A stretch of 64,000 nt of DNA, taken from the NCBI RefSeq assembly GCF_001296025.1, contig NZ_LJHV01000002.1:372001-436000 (forward strand). Reading direction: 5' to 3'. Shown one piece after another: positions 15,722-23,679 of this stretch. The stretch is from Porphyrobacter sp. AAP60 (lineage in GTDB: Bacteria; Pseudomonadota; Alphaproteobacteria; Sphingomonadales; Sphingomonadaceae). Both the position numbers and the translations under genes were made by a program. Positions within the stretch are counted from its first letter, which is position 1. Each line of letters begins with the position of its first letter. The notes under the pieces were generated by a model. It saw only the letters and a program-made list of their open reading frames with translations. It was not told the origin of the DNA and did not search any database.

Positions 15722-17242
15722 TTATCGTCCGCCGCGCGCCATAGAGAGCGGTAAAGTCACCGTAAAGCAACTTCCCTCGCCCAGCGTGCTGGTAAGTTGA
15801 ATGGTTCCGCCAAGTCGTCGTAACAGCGCCTGAACATGCGCAAGGCCGATCCCTTCGCCGGTCTGGTCCTGTTCGCCTGCCCGGCGGAAAAGTTCGAAAA
15901 TCCGGCGCTGGTCATGCGGGCCGACACCGCGACCATTGTCCTCGATCCGGATGATTGCCTTGCCTGCCCGTGCTTCGCCCGTCACCGCGATGCGGCCCGG
16001 AACGCCCGGTCGCAGGTATTTGATCGCATTGTCGAGCAGATTGCCGAACACCTGTTCCATTGCCAGCGGGTCGCAATGGATCTGCGGCAGTGCGCCAATT
16101 TCCAATTCAGCGCCCACCGCATCAAGCTGTCCGGCGAGTGAATCTTGCAATTCGGCGAACAGCTCGTCCAGTTCCACAGTTTCGGCCGCAAGCGAGCGAC
16201 GGCCTTCGCGCGAAATTTGCAGAATGGCTTTGATCAGCCGGTCCATCCGTCCCGTCGCAGCGCGGATGAAGCCCATGGCTTCGGGCATGTCTTCCATCAC
16301 TGCAGCGCGCACATCGGCCGGGATGGCATCAGCCCCGGTCGCATCGGCAGCAGAAACATAGTCGGCCATGGTTTGCTGGGCGTCTTCAAGCTCAGCGGTA
16401 AAGCCCATTACGTTGACCAGCGGGCTGCGCAGATCGTGACTGACGATATAGGCAAAGCGCTGGATTTCATCATTCGCCTCGGCAAGATCGGCAGTGCGTT
16501 CGTCAACGCGCCTTTCCAGACTGGTGGCCATTTCGCGGATTTCAGCATTGGCGCGCTCGACTTCGTTTGATCGGCGGACGAGAAAAATGATCGAGATCAG
16601 GATCAGCAATGCAGCACTGATCAGGCCGGCGATCATGAGAAACAGTGCCCGATCGCTACTTTGTTTCGAAACCTGCTGCTGCCGGCTTAGACTGTCAAAC
16701 AATTGCGTTTTGATCACCGCCAGCGATTGCCGAACACCGTCGGTGTTCGTGCGGGTATAGGCCGAATAACGCCCTGCCGTGGCGAATTCGCTATCGTTGA
16801 TAAGCTCATCAATTTCTTCGAAAGCCCCCATGCGCTGCTGGAATGATCGTTCGAAATTTTCGATCGACTCCTGCGATGCACCGGCAGCCGGCAAAATTGC
16901 GCTGAGCTTGCGCAAATTGTCTTCGATGCTGTCCCGTTCCCTGCGATATCGCTCGATAAATGCAGGATCGCCGCTGAGAACATAACCGCGCTGGGCATTA
17001 TTCATTTCAAGCACGGTCAACAGCAGCGCGTCGACCGAGCTTAGCGCGACGAGCGAACGGCGCACCTGAATGTCATACTTCTGTGACTGGACCAGCGTGC
17101 TGGCGGTGAACATGCCGACCACCACGACGATCAGCAGCCCCGCTGTCAGTGGCAGCCAAGGGCGTGCGAACGAAAAGGTTCGCGCCAGCCTGACGACTGG
17201 CTCCGTGATCGCTGGCAAGGGAAGTGGGGCAACTTTGGTCAT
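15722..17242 (-). CDS. CHASE3-domain membrane sensor histidine kinase
   Basis: A 506-residue inner-membrane kinase. TM1 is about residues 27-48 (WLPLTAGLLIVVVVGMFTAS). The periplasmic CHASE3 domain has the motif ALLLTVLEMNNAQRGYVLSG. TM2 is near residue 200 (LFLMIAGLISAALLILISII), then a short coiled coil, HisKA (FAYIVSHDLRSPLVNVMGF, phospho-His) and HATPase (DNAIKYL, EDNGRGVG, TGEGIGLAHVQ). The start at 17242 (MTKVAPLPLP) avoids the phyR 3' end. It lies 106 nt downstream of phyR, in a position where PhyK-type kinases often occur. The ligand is unknown and the phyR partnership is inferred. Confidence 0.88.
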   Translation of the reverse strand: MTKVAPLPLPAITEPVVRLARTFSFARPWLPLTAGLLIVVVVGMFTASTLVQSQKYDIQVRRSLVALSSVDALLLTVLEMNNAQRGYVLSGDPAFIERYRRERDSIEDNLRKLSAILPAAGASQESIENFERSFQQRMGAFEEIDELINDSEFATAGRYSAYTRTNTDGVRQSLAVIKTQLFDSLSRQQQVSKQSSDRALFLMIAGLISAALLILISIIFLVRRSNEVERANAEIREMATSLERRVDERTADLAEANDEIQRFAYIVSHDLRSPLVNVMGFTAELEDAQQTMADYVSAADATGADAIPADVRAAVMEDMPEAMGFIRAATGRMDRLIKAILQISREGRRSLAAETVELDELFAELQDSLAGQLDAVGAELEIGALPQIHCDPLAMEQVFGNLLDNAIKYLRPGVPGRIAVTGEARAGKAIIRIEDNGRGVGPHDQRRIFELFRRAGEQDQTGEGIGLAHVQALLRRLGGTIQLTSTLGEGSCFTVTLPLSMARGGR

Positions 17243-17309
17243 TGTTCGGAAAAAATCTCGCAATGCTTGCAATCGGCCTGCAGCTTCGGGGCATTGCGAT
17301 TGATGGAGC

Positions 17310-17335
17310 CGCCGCCGCACAGTTCTGCGGCGGCG
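17310..17335 (-). terminator. GC hairpin between phyR and the CHASE3 kinase gene
   Basis: A perfect 10-bp stem CGCCGCCGCA/TGCGGCGGCG with a 6-nt loop lies 13 nt past the phyR stop. There is no T tract, so it is more likely an mRNA-stabilising or attenuating hairpin than a complete terminator. Confidence 0.5.
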
Positions 17336-17348
17336 TTCAGGAAAGGCG

Positions 17349-18125
17349 TTATGAGAATTCTGCCATCGCAGCCTTTTCGCGCGCCACCAGCAATGATTGC
17401 CACACGGTGGCCACGACATCGTCGGGATTGAACGGCTTGCTGATGACATAGGCCGGTTCAACCTTGTCCCCGGTCAGCAGTTTTTCCGGGAAGGCGGTAA
17501 TGAAGATCACCGGCACAGTCATTTCGGTCAGGATATGGTCAACCGCGTCGATCCCGCTTGAACCGTCAGCCAGATTGACGTCAGCCAGAATGAGTTCGGG
17601 CTGGATTTGCTGGGCCGTTGCAATCGCTTCGCTCTCGGTGCGCACGATGGCGGCAACATCATTGCCCATGGAAACCAGCAGCGATTTGAGGTGCATCGCA
17701 ATGATGGCCTCGTCCTCGATGATCATCACCTTGGCCGAAAGCATGGCATGTACAGCCTCGCGCGCACTGCTGACACTGGCAAGAACCTCTTCTTCGGTCA
17801 TGCCAAGGATGTAGGCGGCTTCGCTTGCGGAAAAGCCTTCGATGGTGGTCAGCAGCAACGCTTTGCGCAGCGGCCGAGGCATCGAGCCTACGATTGCGCC
17901 TGGAATATCAATTGGTCGCAGCGAGGTATCGGTCCAGATCTTGTGGAACACACGATACAGTTCAATCCTGACACCTGCATCGCCGATGAATTCATCGGGC
18001 GCGGCGATCAGCGCTTCAAGGGTTTCGCGCACGGCAGCATCGCCAACAGCCTGAGATCCGGTGAGCGTGCGGGCATAGCGCCGCAGAAAGGGTAATTCGT
18101 TGGCAATTGCAGTTTGAAAAGTCAT
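17349..18125 (-). CDS. phyR: PhyR, sigma-factor-mimic response regulator (anti-anti-sigma factor)
   Basis: A 258-residue protein with an N-terminal EcfG-sigma-like domain (sigma2/sigma4 mimic: FLRRYARTLTGSQAVGDAAV..., PRPLRKALLLTTIEGFSASEAAYILGMTEEEVLASV). A C-terminal receiver domain follows (VMIIEDEAIIAMHLKSLL; phospho-Asp in ILADVNLADGSSG; PVIFITAFPEKLLTG; ISKPFNPDDV). Once phosphorylated it binds NepR and frees the sigma factor. The ATG at 18125 follows the GGAGGG ribosome site; the longer open frame overlaps nepR on the other strand and is spurious. It is divergent from nepR-ecfG, with facing EcfG promoters between. Confidence 0.96.
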   Translation of the reverse strand: MTFQTAIANELPFLRRYARTLTGSQAVGDAAVRETLEALIAAPDEFIGDAGVRIELYRVFHKIWTDTSLRPIDIPGAIVGSMPRPLRKALLLTTIEGFSASEAAYILGMTEEEVLASVSSAREAVHAMLSAKVMIIEDEAIIAMHLKSLLVSMGNDVAAIVRTESEAIATAQQIQPELILADVNLADGSSGIDAVDHILTEMTVPVIFITAFPEKLLTGDKVEPAYVISKPFNPDDVVATVWQSLLVAREKAAMAEFS

Positions 18126-18151
18126 CTTTGGTAGCCCTCCATAGGCGTTCA

Positions 18152-18177
18152 AACCCGCGCCCTGGAAAAATTGTTCC
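18152..18177 (-). promoter_or_regulatory. EcfG-type promoter of phyR
   Basis: On the minus strand GGAACAATTTTT is followed at 18-nt spacing by GTTTG. The -35 region forms one arm of a perfect 12-bp inverted repeat whose other arm is the -35 of the opposite promoter (18186). Confidence 0.65.
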
Positions 18178-18185
18178 GCTCTTGT

Positions 18186-18211
18186 GGAACAATTTTTGAA
18201 AAAGGGCGCTT
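18186..18211 (+). promoter_or_regulatory. EcfG-type promoter of nepR-ecfG
   Basis: GGAACAATTTTT is followed at about 16 nt by CGCTT, one mismatch from the CGTT-type -10. It mirrors the phyR promoter across an 8-bp spacer, which implies autoregulation by EcfG. It lies about 90 nt upstream of nepR. Confidence 0.55.
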
Positions 18212-18301
18212 TGAGCAGTACACCGCCCGCAGCCGTGTCCGGCTCCGTGCCGCGGTTAACCTTTTTGTCAGCCTCTCGCGAAGGCCAAAACGGAACCATA
18301 A

Positions 18302-18484
18302 ATGACCGAGCGTAAGCAGCCGAAGGAAAAGGGCTCCAAAGATGGGCCCCCGATGGCTTTTGACCCAGTTGAAGCAGCATTGCGGCAGATTTTTGATGAT
18401 GTGGCGTCGGAGGACGTTCCCGCTGATTTCGCTGATCTCGTCGCCAAGCTTGGCAAAAATCCCAATGAGCCGAAAGCGAAATAG
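18302..18484 (+). CDS. nepR: NepR, anti-sigma factor of the general stress response
   Basis: A 60-residue protein with the NepR core FDPVEAALRQIFDDVASEDVPADFADLVAKL, the two amphipathic helices that hold either the sigma factor or PhyR. Flexible charged tails lie at both ends. Its stop codon is directly followed by the ATG of the sigma factor gene (no spacer), giving tight translational coupling and a fixed ratio of the two proteins. The start is the first ATG after GGAACC. Confidence 0.93.
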   Translation: MTERKQPKEKGSKDGPPMAFDPVEAALRQIFDDVASEDVPADFADLVAKLGKNPNEPKAK

Positions 18485-19021
18485 ATGGGCGAAGATCCCT
18501 CCACCGCGCCGGCTGACGCTGAACCATTGGACTTCAGGGACGATTTGGTTGCCTTGATCCCGGCACTACGCGCCTTTGCGCGCGGCCTTTGCCGCGACCG
18601 CGTATTCGCCGATGATCTGGTTCAGGAAGCCATGATGCGGGCGTGGGCGTCGCGTCATACTTATACCCCCGGAACCAATTTTCGTGCCTGGATGTTCAAA
18701 ATCCTGCGCAATCACTTTTATACAGCCGTACGCAAAAACAATCGCCTTACCTCTTGGGATCCTGAGGCGGCTGAACGGATTCTGGTGCAAGAGCCAACCC
18801 AAGAAAACGGTATCAATGTTGATGATGTAAGTAAGGCAATGCTCAAGTTGCCGGCGCAGCAGCGGGAAATTTTGCTGCTGATCGCAGGTGCTGGGCTCAG
18901 CTATGAAGAAGCCGCCGAAGTGGCTGGCTGCAACATCGGAACAGTGAAAAGCCGCCTCAATCGCGGACGTGTGGCAATAAAGCAGATGGTCGAAGGCGCG
19001 CCGCCCGAGCTGGTCGGCTGA
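18485..19021 (+). CDS. ecfG: ECF sigma factor EcfG (general stress sigma factor)
   Basis: A 178-residue ECF sigma factor. Region 2 spans about residues 25-85 (ALRAFARGLCRDRVFADDLVQEAMMRAWASRHTY..., FRAWMFKILRNHFYTAVRK). Region 4 spans about 112-165 (MLKLPAQQREILLLIAGAGLSYEEAAEVAGCNIGTVKSRLNRGR). It directs RNA polymerase to GGAAC-N16/17-GTT promoters, several of which are visible here (18152, 19764, 14129, 26829). It lies directly after nepR and divergent from phyR, the standard EcfG locus. Confidence 0.96.
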   Translation: MGEDPSTAPADAEPLDFRDDLVALIPALRAFARGLCRDRVFADDLVQEAMMRAWASRHTYTPGTNFRAWMFKILRNHFYTAVRKNNRLTSWDPEAAERILVQEPTQENGINVDDVSKAMLKLPAQQREILLLIAGAGLSYEEAAEVAGCNIGTVKSRLNRGRVAIKQMVEGAPPELVG

Positions 19022-19122
19022 CATCGCTTTTTTCCATCGGCTGATCGCGCGCAAAGCCCCCTGAGGATTCATGTGGTTCGCACGGGTCCTATCTCTTTTT
19101 TATCGGTAACATAGAGACAAGA

Positions 19123-19154
19123 AAGCGGGCCTGTTCAAGTGAACAGGCCCGCTT
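19123..19154. terminator. Perfect 14-bp hairpin, possible bidirectional terminator
   Basis: AAGCGGGCCTGTTC and GAACAGGCCCGCTT form a perfect stem with a 4-nt loop (AAGT). It lies between the convergent ecfG (+) and small lipoprotein (-) genes. T runs are weak on both sides, so terminator function is likely but not certain. Confidence 0.65.
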
Positions 19155-19199
19155 CCTATGTTTCGCATGTTACGCTTCATGCCATGCAATATTTTCGCT

Positions 19200-19454
19200 T
19201 TAATTGGTTGCCGGGTTAGCCTTTGCGGCTGACGCATCACCATCTGTTTTGCTGTGGCCGTCGACCAAACCCGATTTTACAGCGTCTTCATCATCAGCGC
19301 GTTTTGACGCTTGTTCAGCATCGCTGCGCAGATCGTTGGTCATGGCTTCGATGGCCTCTGCTTCCCTGTTGGCCTCCGCCGCTGGTCCCTGATTGCAAGC
19401 AATCAGGGCCAGGCTGGCGGGACCGGAAAGGACAAGGGTCAGCAACCGGGCCAT
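19200..19454 (-). CDS. Small putative lipoprotein downstream of glsB-like gene
   Basis: An 84-residue protein with an N-terminal hydrophobic segment ending in a lipobox, LIAC (Cys20). A short, strongly charged and alanine-rich mature part follows (REAEAIEAMTNDLRSDAEQA...). It is predicted to be membrane-anchored through a lipidated Cys and otherwise helical. It starts 9 nt after the GlsB-like gene on the same strand, so it probably shares that gene's EcfG promoter. No family is recognised. Confidence 0.7.
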   Translation of the reverse strand: MARLLTLVLSGPASLALIACNQGPAAEANREAEAIEAMTNDLRSDAEQASKRADDEDAVKSGLVDGHSKTDGDASAAKANPATN

Positions 19455-19463
19455 GACAAACTC

Positions 19464-19733
19464 TTAGCGAACCGAACCGCGACGAAGCAGGTTGATGACG
19501 CCGAGCAGTACAACTGCACCGATGAACGACGCGATCAGCGAACGGATGTCAAAAGCACCGCTGGTGATCGGCGCGCCGCCGATAAGCGGGGTGATAAGAA
19601 ATCCTGCCACAACCGCGCCGACAATGCCGACGACGACATTGAGAAGAATGCCCTGCTGAGCGTCAGTGCGCATAACAATACTTGCCAACCAGCCAAGAAT
19701 GCCGCCGACAACAATAACCATAATAAAAGTCAT
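19464..19733 (-). CDS. GlsB/YeaQ/YmgE-family stress-response membrane protein
   Basis: An 89-residue, three-helix glycine-rich membrane protein: FIMVIVVGGILGWLASIVMRTDAQQGILLNVVVGIVGAVVAGFL..., then SLIASFIGAVVLLGVINLLRRG. This is the transglycosylase-associated/GlsB family commonly induced by stress. The start at 19733 is set by AAGGAGA 7 nt upstream. An EcfG-type promoter lies 30-55 nt upstream, placing it in the general stress regulon. A small lipoprotein gene follows 9 nt downstream. Confidence 0.88.
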   Translation of the reverse strand: MTFIMVIVVGGILGWLASIVMRTDAQQGILLNVVVGIVGAVVAGFLITPLIGGAPITSGAFDIRSLIASFIGAVVLLGVINLLRRGSVR

Positions 19734-19763
19734 TTCACCATCTCCTTGAAGTGTGGTGGGGTT

Positions 19764-19788
19764 AACCGTGACTTTTTTCGAATGTTCC
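19764..19788 (-). promoter_or_regulatory. EcfG-type promoter of the glsB-like operon
   Basis: On the minus strand GGAACATTCG... is followed at EcfG spacing by GGTTAA, a near-perfect match. The distance to the ATG at 19733 is about 30 nt. Confidence 0.72.
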
Positions 19789-19836
19789 GCCGCGGCCCGG
19801 CATTTTTTTCTCACTCTTCGGGACTCGAGCAGCACG

Positions 19837-19872
19837 AAAAAACGCCTCCGACATCGCTGGGATGGCGGAGGC
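19837..19872 (-). terminator. Intrinsic terminator in a gene-free gap
   Basis: On the minus strand GCCTCCG...CGGAGGC is followed by TTTTTT. It lies in the 336-nt gap 19734-20069 and terminates transcription coming from about 20060 downward, where no protein gene exists on that strand. A short RNA gene is possible. Apart from this and the EcfG promoter I see nothing else in the gap. Confidence 0.55.
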
Positions 19873-20069
19873 GCAGTTCGGGAGCATCGGGGTCCTTTGT
19901 CGATGCAGACGGGAAAACATCGCTTTTGCGGCAATGTTTCATGGCATCTCAAAAAAATTTTGGTGGGCCGGATTGCTGTTGAAAAACCCCAAATCATGAT
20001 CGATCGCATGCAGCGAACCATAAACAGCTTGTCGAAGACCTGCTGCAGTGGTTAGCCCCTGCGGGAACC

Positions 20070-21905
20070 ATGCTTGAAGCTCCATCTTATCACGCGATTG
20101 CGGCCATGGCTGTTACGATCGCCATGTTCATCGCCTTCGCGCGGGGCCGTTATCCCGAAGAGATCATCTCGCTGATTACCATCGCCGTGATCGGCGTGGG
20201 GCTGTATTTCGCGCCGCTTGAAGGGGCTAAGCCAACCGATGGTCTTGTTATCGCCTTTGGCGGTTTCGGGCATCAGGCGTTGATTACGATCTGCGCTCTG
20301 ATGATCATGGGACGCGGTCTGGTGGTCACGGGTGCGCTTGAGCCCTTTGCCAGGCTGCTTGAAAGCCTGTTCCGGATCAATGGCCAACTGGGCCTGCTTG
20401 TAGCCCTCCTGATCGCGATGAGCCTCTCGATGTTCGTCAATGACACACCGGTGATGGTGCTGTTGTTGCCCGTTCTTGTGGCGCTGGCGGGCAAGGGCCT
20501 GATTGCCTCGTCAAAATCGCTCATGCCGATCAACGCTGCGGTGCTGATCGGCGGGATGGCGACCACGATCGGCACATCGACAAACATCCTTGTCGTGAGC
20601 ATCGCCCAGGATATCGGCATGGACACGATCGGCGTATTCGAGTTTACGCCCATCGTGTTGGTGGCGGCACTGTTCGCCCTGCCATATCTGTGGCTGGTGA
20701 TGCCCCGGCTGTTGCGCGACAACAGCGTGATACCCGACAATGTCCGGCGCATTTTTCACACCCGGCTGCGTGTGGGTGCCAGCAGCCTGCTGGCAGGGGC
20801 GGAACTGGCCGCGATCAGAGATAAATTGCCCGAAGGCATTACCTTTCACGATGTGCCGACCGGATCAATGCAGCCGCTTCAGCAGTTACACATCTCCGGG
20901 ACGCACGAAGCGTTGGAAGAAGCAACCCGTGTGCTCAAAGGCGAACTTGCCCCGAGCTGGGTGCTTGATCGCATCCGCCGCGTCTCCAAGGCGCGGGGGG
21001 AAGATATCGTTGCAGTCGAGATGACCGTCACAGCTGATTCCCGCTTGATTACGCGCACGCTGGCGAGTTCGGGTGTGGCGGATCTTTACGGCGTGGCCGT
21101 GCTTGGCATTCACCGCCGCAACCGCATGCTCGGTGAACGCGATGTCCACAGCGAAGCCGGTGATCTGCACATCCTGGAAGGCGATGTGCTGCTGGTAATG
21201 GGCATAGAAGACGATTTGCACACCTTTGCCCGCAATGATGGGCTCCTCCGGCTCGAAGGTGCGCGCGAATTGCCCCGCCGATCCAAGGCCGTTCTGGCAG
21301 GCGCAATCATGCTGGGTGCAATTTCCACAGCCTCGCTCGGCTTGCCGTGGTTTGATGCCAATGGCTATGCGCCGATCAAACTGCCGATTGCCATCTCGGC
21401 GCTGACAGGTGCCATCATCATGTTTGTCACCGGATGCGTGAAGTTCGACCGGGTCGGTCGCGCTCTTTCGGCCAAGGTGATTGTGCTGATTGCAGCAAGC
21501 ATCGCTATCGGGCGGGTGATTGACGCCAGCGGCGCGGCGGAATGGCTTGGCCAAGGTCTTTCGCTTGGTCTTGCCTATCTGCCGCCAGCGCTGGTCTTGT
21601 CGGCGATCATGCTGTTTGTGACCATCGTCACCAACTTCGCATCGAATGTTTCCGCCGCGACCATTGGGACGCCGATTGCCTTCAGTATCGCCAGCTCGCT
21701 GGACTTGCCACCCGAGCCACTGGTGCTGGCGGTGCTGTTCGGGTGCAATCTGTGTTATGCCACCCCGATCGCCTATCAGACGAACATGCTGATCATGTCG
21801 GAAGGCGGCTATGAATTCCGCGACTATTTGCGGGCCGGGGTGCCGCTGGTGGTGTTGATGGTGACAGTGCTCTCGGTCTTGCTCGTGCTCTGGTACGGAT
21901 TGTAA
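20070..21905 (+). CDS. SLC13/DASS-type permease with RCK_C (TrkA-C) domains
   Basis: A 611-residue inner-membrane transporter. Hydrophobic blocks at about residues 5-215 and 410-611 hold the duplicated DASS motifs: SMFVNDTPVMVLLLPV with INAAVLIGGMATTIGTSTN in the first half, and NFASNVSAATIGTPIAFS in the second. Between them, about residues 225-400, is a soluble region with two TrkA-C-like folds (DIVAVEMTVTADSRLITRTL..., GDVLLVMGIEDDLHTFAR). Likely substrates are anions such as sulfate or dicarboxylates, but this cannot be told from sequence. An amidohydrolase gene follows 26 nt downstream. Confidence 0.85.
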   Translation: MLEAPSYHAIAAMAVTIAMFIAFARGRYPEEIISLITIAVIGVGLYFAPLEGAKPTDGLVIAFGGFGHQALITICALMIMGRGLVVTGALEPFARLLESLFRINGQLGLLVALLIAMSLSMFVNDTPVMVLLLPVLVALAGKGLIASSKSLMPINAAVLIGGMATTIGTSTNILVVSIAQDIGMDTIGVFEFTPIVLVAALFALPYLWLVMPRLLRDNSVIPDNVRRIFHTRLRVGASSLLAGAELAAIRDKLPEGITFHDVPTGSMQPLQQLHISGTHEALEEATRVLKGELAPSWVLDRIRRVSKARGEDIVAVEMTVTADSRLITRTLASSGVADLYGVAVLGIHRRNRMLGERDVHSEAGDLHILEGDVLLVMGIEDDLHTFARNDGLLRLEGARELPRRSKAVLAGAIMLGAISTASLGLPWFDANGYAPIKLPIAISALTGAIIMFVTGCVKFDRVGRALSAKVIVLIAASIAIGRVIDASGAAEWLGQGLSLGLAYLPPALVLSAIMLFVTIVTNFASNVSAATIGTPIAFSIASSLDLPPEPLVLAVLFGCNLCYATPIAYQTNMLIMSEGGYEFRDYLRAGVPLVVLMVTVLSVLLVLWYGL

Positions 21906-21931
21906 GCGGACTGACTGATCAAAAAGGGGAC

Positions 21932-23257
21932 ATGGTTATGAAGCGAACATCCATATTGGCAGGTATCAGCGCTTTGGCCTGTCTGTCATCTCCTGCACAT
22001 GCGGACGAACTGCGCGACGCAGTGTCGGCTGGCCTGCCCGCACTGGTTTCATTGTATGAAGACCTCCACGCCAATCCCGAATTGAGCTTTCAGGAGGTCG
22101 AAACCGCCAGAAAGCTTGCGACCCGCGCGCGGGCTTTGGGTTTCGATGTCACCGAAGGCGTCGGCAAGACCGGCGTGGTTGCGGTCATGCGCAATGGTGA
22201 AGGCCCCACGGTCATGTTGCGCGCCGATATGGACGGCCTGCCGGTGATCGAACAGACCGGGTTGCCCTATGCTTCGAAACGCCGCGCCGTGCCTGCCACG
22301 GGGATCGAGACCGGGGTGATGCACGCCTGCGGGCACGATACCCACATGGCCGCCTGGGTCGGCACAGCCCAACTTTTGGCCGAGCGCCGCGATCAGTGGT
22401 CGGGCACGCTGGTGATGATACTCCAGCCGGCCGAGGAAATCGGCGAGGGCGCAAAGGCGATGCTGGATGACGGGCTCTACAGCCGTTTTCCAAAGCCGGA
22501 TTACGTGCTGGCCTTTCACGATGCCGCACAGGCGCCAGCAGGGTTCATCGGCTATTCCAAGGGTTTTGCGCTCGCCAATGTCGATTCAGTTGATGTCGTG
22601 GTGCCGGGGGTGGGCGGACACGGCGCCTATCCGCACACCACCAAAGATCCGATCGTGATCGCGGCCAGTATTGTCAGCCGTTTGCAGACGCTGGTCAGCC
22701 GCGAGCTTGATCCGCAAGAGCCCGCCGTGGTTACAGTCGGCAGCTTTCAGGCCGGGTCGAAGCACAACATCATCCCCGATGAAGCGCGCTTGCAGATCAC
22801 CGTGCGCAGCTATGCCGACAAGACCCGTCAGCACCTGCTCGATGGAATTGCCCGGATTGCGCGGGGAGAGGCTCTGGCGGCAGGGATGCCGGACGACAAG
22901 CTGCCGCGTGTCACAGTGTCCGATCCCTACACGCCAGCAACCTATAACACGCCCGAATTTACCGATACGGTCATGGCAAGTCTCAAACCCCGGTTTGAAG
23001 GCCGCGTGTTTGAAACCCCTGCGGTGATGGGCGGTGAGGATTTCAGCCAGTTTTACCGCGCCGACCGAGAAAATGTGGAGTCGCTGATCTTCTGGGTCGG
23101 CGGGGTGCGCGCTGACGAATGGGAAAAGGCGCAGAAGGGTGAGATTACCTTGCCTTCGCTCCACTCGCCATTCTGGGCGCCTGATGCGCCGGTTGTGATT
23201 GCAACCGCGACCGAGGCGCTGACGGCTGCAACGCTAAATCTGATGGCGAAACGGTAG
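21932..23257 (+). CDS. M20D-family amidohydrolase, exported
   Basis: A 441-residue metallo-amidohydrolase of the hippurate/IAA-amino-acid hydrolase type. An N-terminal signal peptide (ILAGISALACLSSPAHA, cut before DELRD) predicts a periplasmic location, unusual for the cytoplasmic members. Metal-binding and catalytic motifs are intact: MLRADMDGLPV, HACGHDTHMA, ILQPAEEIGEGA, the dimerisation-domain GHGAYPH and GGEDFSQF. It probably hydrolyses N-acyl amino acids or small peptides. It is linked to the upstream transporter (26-nt gap) and ends at a strong hairpin. Confidence 0.9.
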   Translation: MVMKRTSILAGISALACLSSPAHADELRDAVSAGLPALVSLYEDLHANPELSFQEVETARKLATRARALGFDVTEGVGKTGVVAVMRNGEGPTVMLRADMDGLPVIEQTGLPYASKRRAVPATGIETGVMHACGHDTHMAAWVGTAQLLAERRDQWSGTLVMILQPAEEIGEGAKAMLDDGLYSRFPKPDYVLAFHDAAQAPAGFIGYSKGFALANVDSVDVVVPGVGGHGAYPHTTKDPIVIAASIVSRLQTLVSRELDPQEPAVVTVGSFQAGSKHNIIPDEARLQITVRSYADKTRQHLLDGIARIARGEALAAGMPDDKLPRVTVSDPYTPATYNTPEFTDTVMASLKPRFEGRVFETPAVMGGEDFSQFYRADRENVESLIFWVGGVRADEWEKAQKGEITLPSLHSPFWAPDAPVVIATATEALTAATLNLMAKR

Positions 23258-23270
23258 CTTTGAAAAATTC

Positions 23271-23315
23271 GGCCGCCGGAGCGCACCCTTGCGGGGCGTT
23301 CCGGCGGCCGTTTCT
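23271..23315 (+). terminator. Intrinsic terminator after the amidohydrolase gene
   Basis: GGCCGCCGGA and TCCGGCGGCC form a 10-bp GC stem closing a 19-nt loop region, followed by GTTTCT. Confidence 0.75.
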
Positions 23316-23348
23316 CCTCCCCAGGAGAACTTTTGAACGGGCTGCGCC

Positions 23349-23528
23349 TTACGAAGGAACGTAGGTTCCAAGGCGGTGGTGCAGAGCGTTGATCTTGGCC
23401 AGTTCCTCGCGGTCTTCGGTGGCGCGGGCATGACTTTCCAGCGCGCGGCGCAGTAGCTTCATGTCGGCAGTCGACAAAAGCGCACGGGCGCGGGCGGGCT
23501 CAGGGTTGGGGGTATCGGTTTCGCTCAT
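23349..23528 (-). CDS. Small conserved-looking hypothetical protein next to aceA
   Basis: A 59-residue frame starting MSETDTPNPEPARARALLST, with a charged helical middle (KLLRRALESHARATEDREEL) and a C-terminal LHHRLGTYVPS. GGAG sits 8 nt before the ATG and codon use fits the neighbourhood, so it looks real despite its size. It lies on the same strand as isocitrate lyase, about 150 nt downstream of it beyond a hairpin. No function can be assigned. Confidence 0.65.
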   Translation of the reverse strand: MSETDTPNPEPARARALLSTADMKLLRRALESHARATEDREELAKINALHHRLGTYVPS

Positions 23529-23579
23529 CTCAAACTCCTCAGGCGGCGTTGCACGAACTCGCCCTTATGCGTTTCAGCC

Positions 23580-23616
23580 GCCAACCGGAAGGCACAACGC
23601 GCACTTTCCGGTTGGC
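23580..23616 (-). terminator. Hairpin downstream of isocitrate lyase
   Basis: GCCAACCGGAA and TTCCGGTTGGC form an 11-bp stem with a 15-nt loop, 63 nt past the aceA stop. No T tract follows, so it is a probable processing or termination hairpin. Confidence 0.55.
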
Positions 23617-23679
23617 TGACATTTTGCATCCTCACGCTGCTGGCCATCATGCGCGGCCATACAGCGTTCCATCTGCAAC

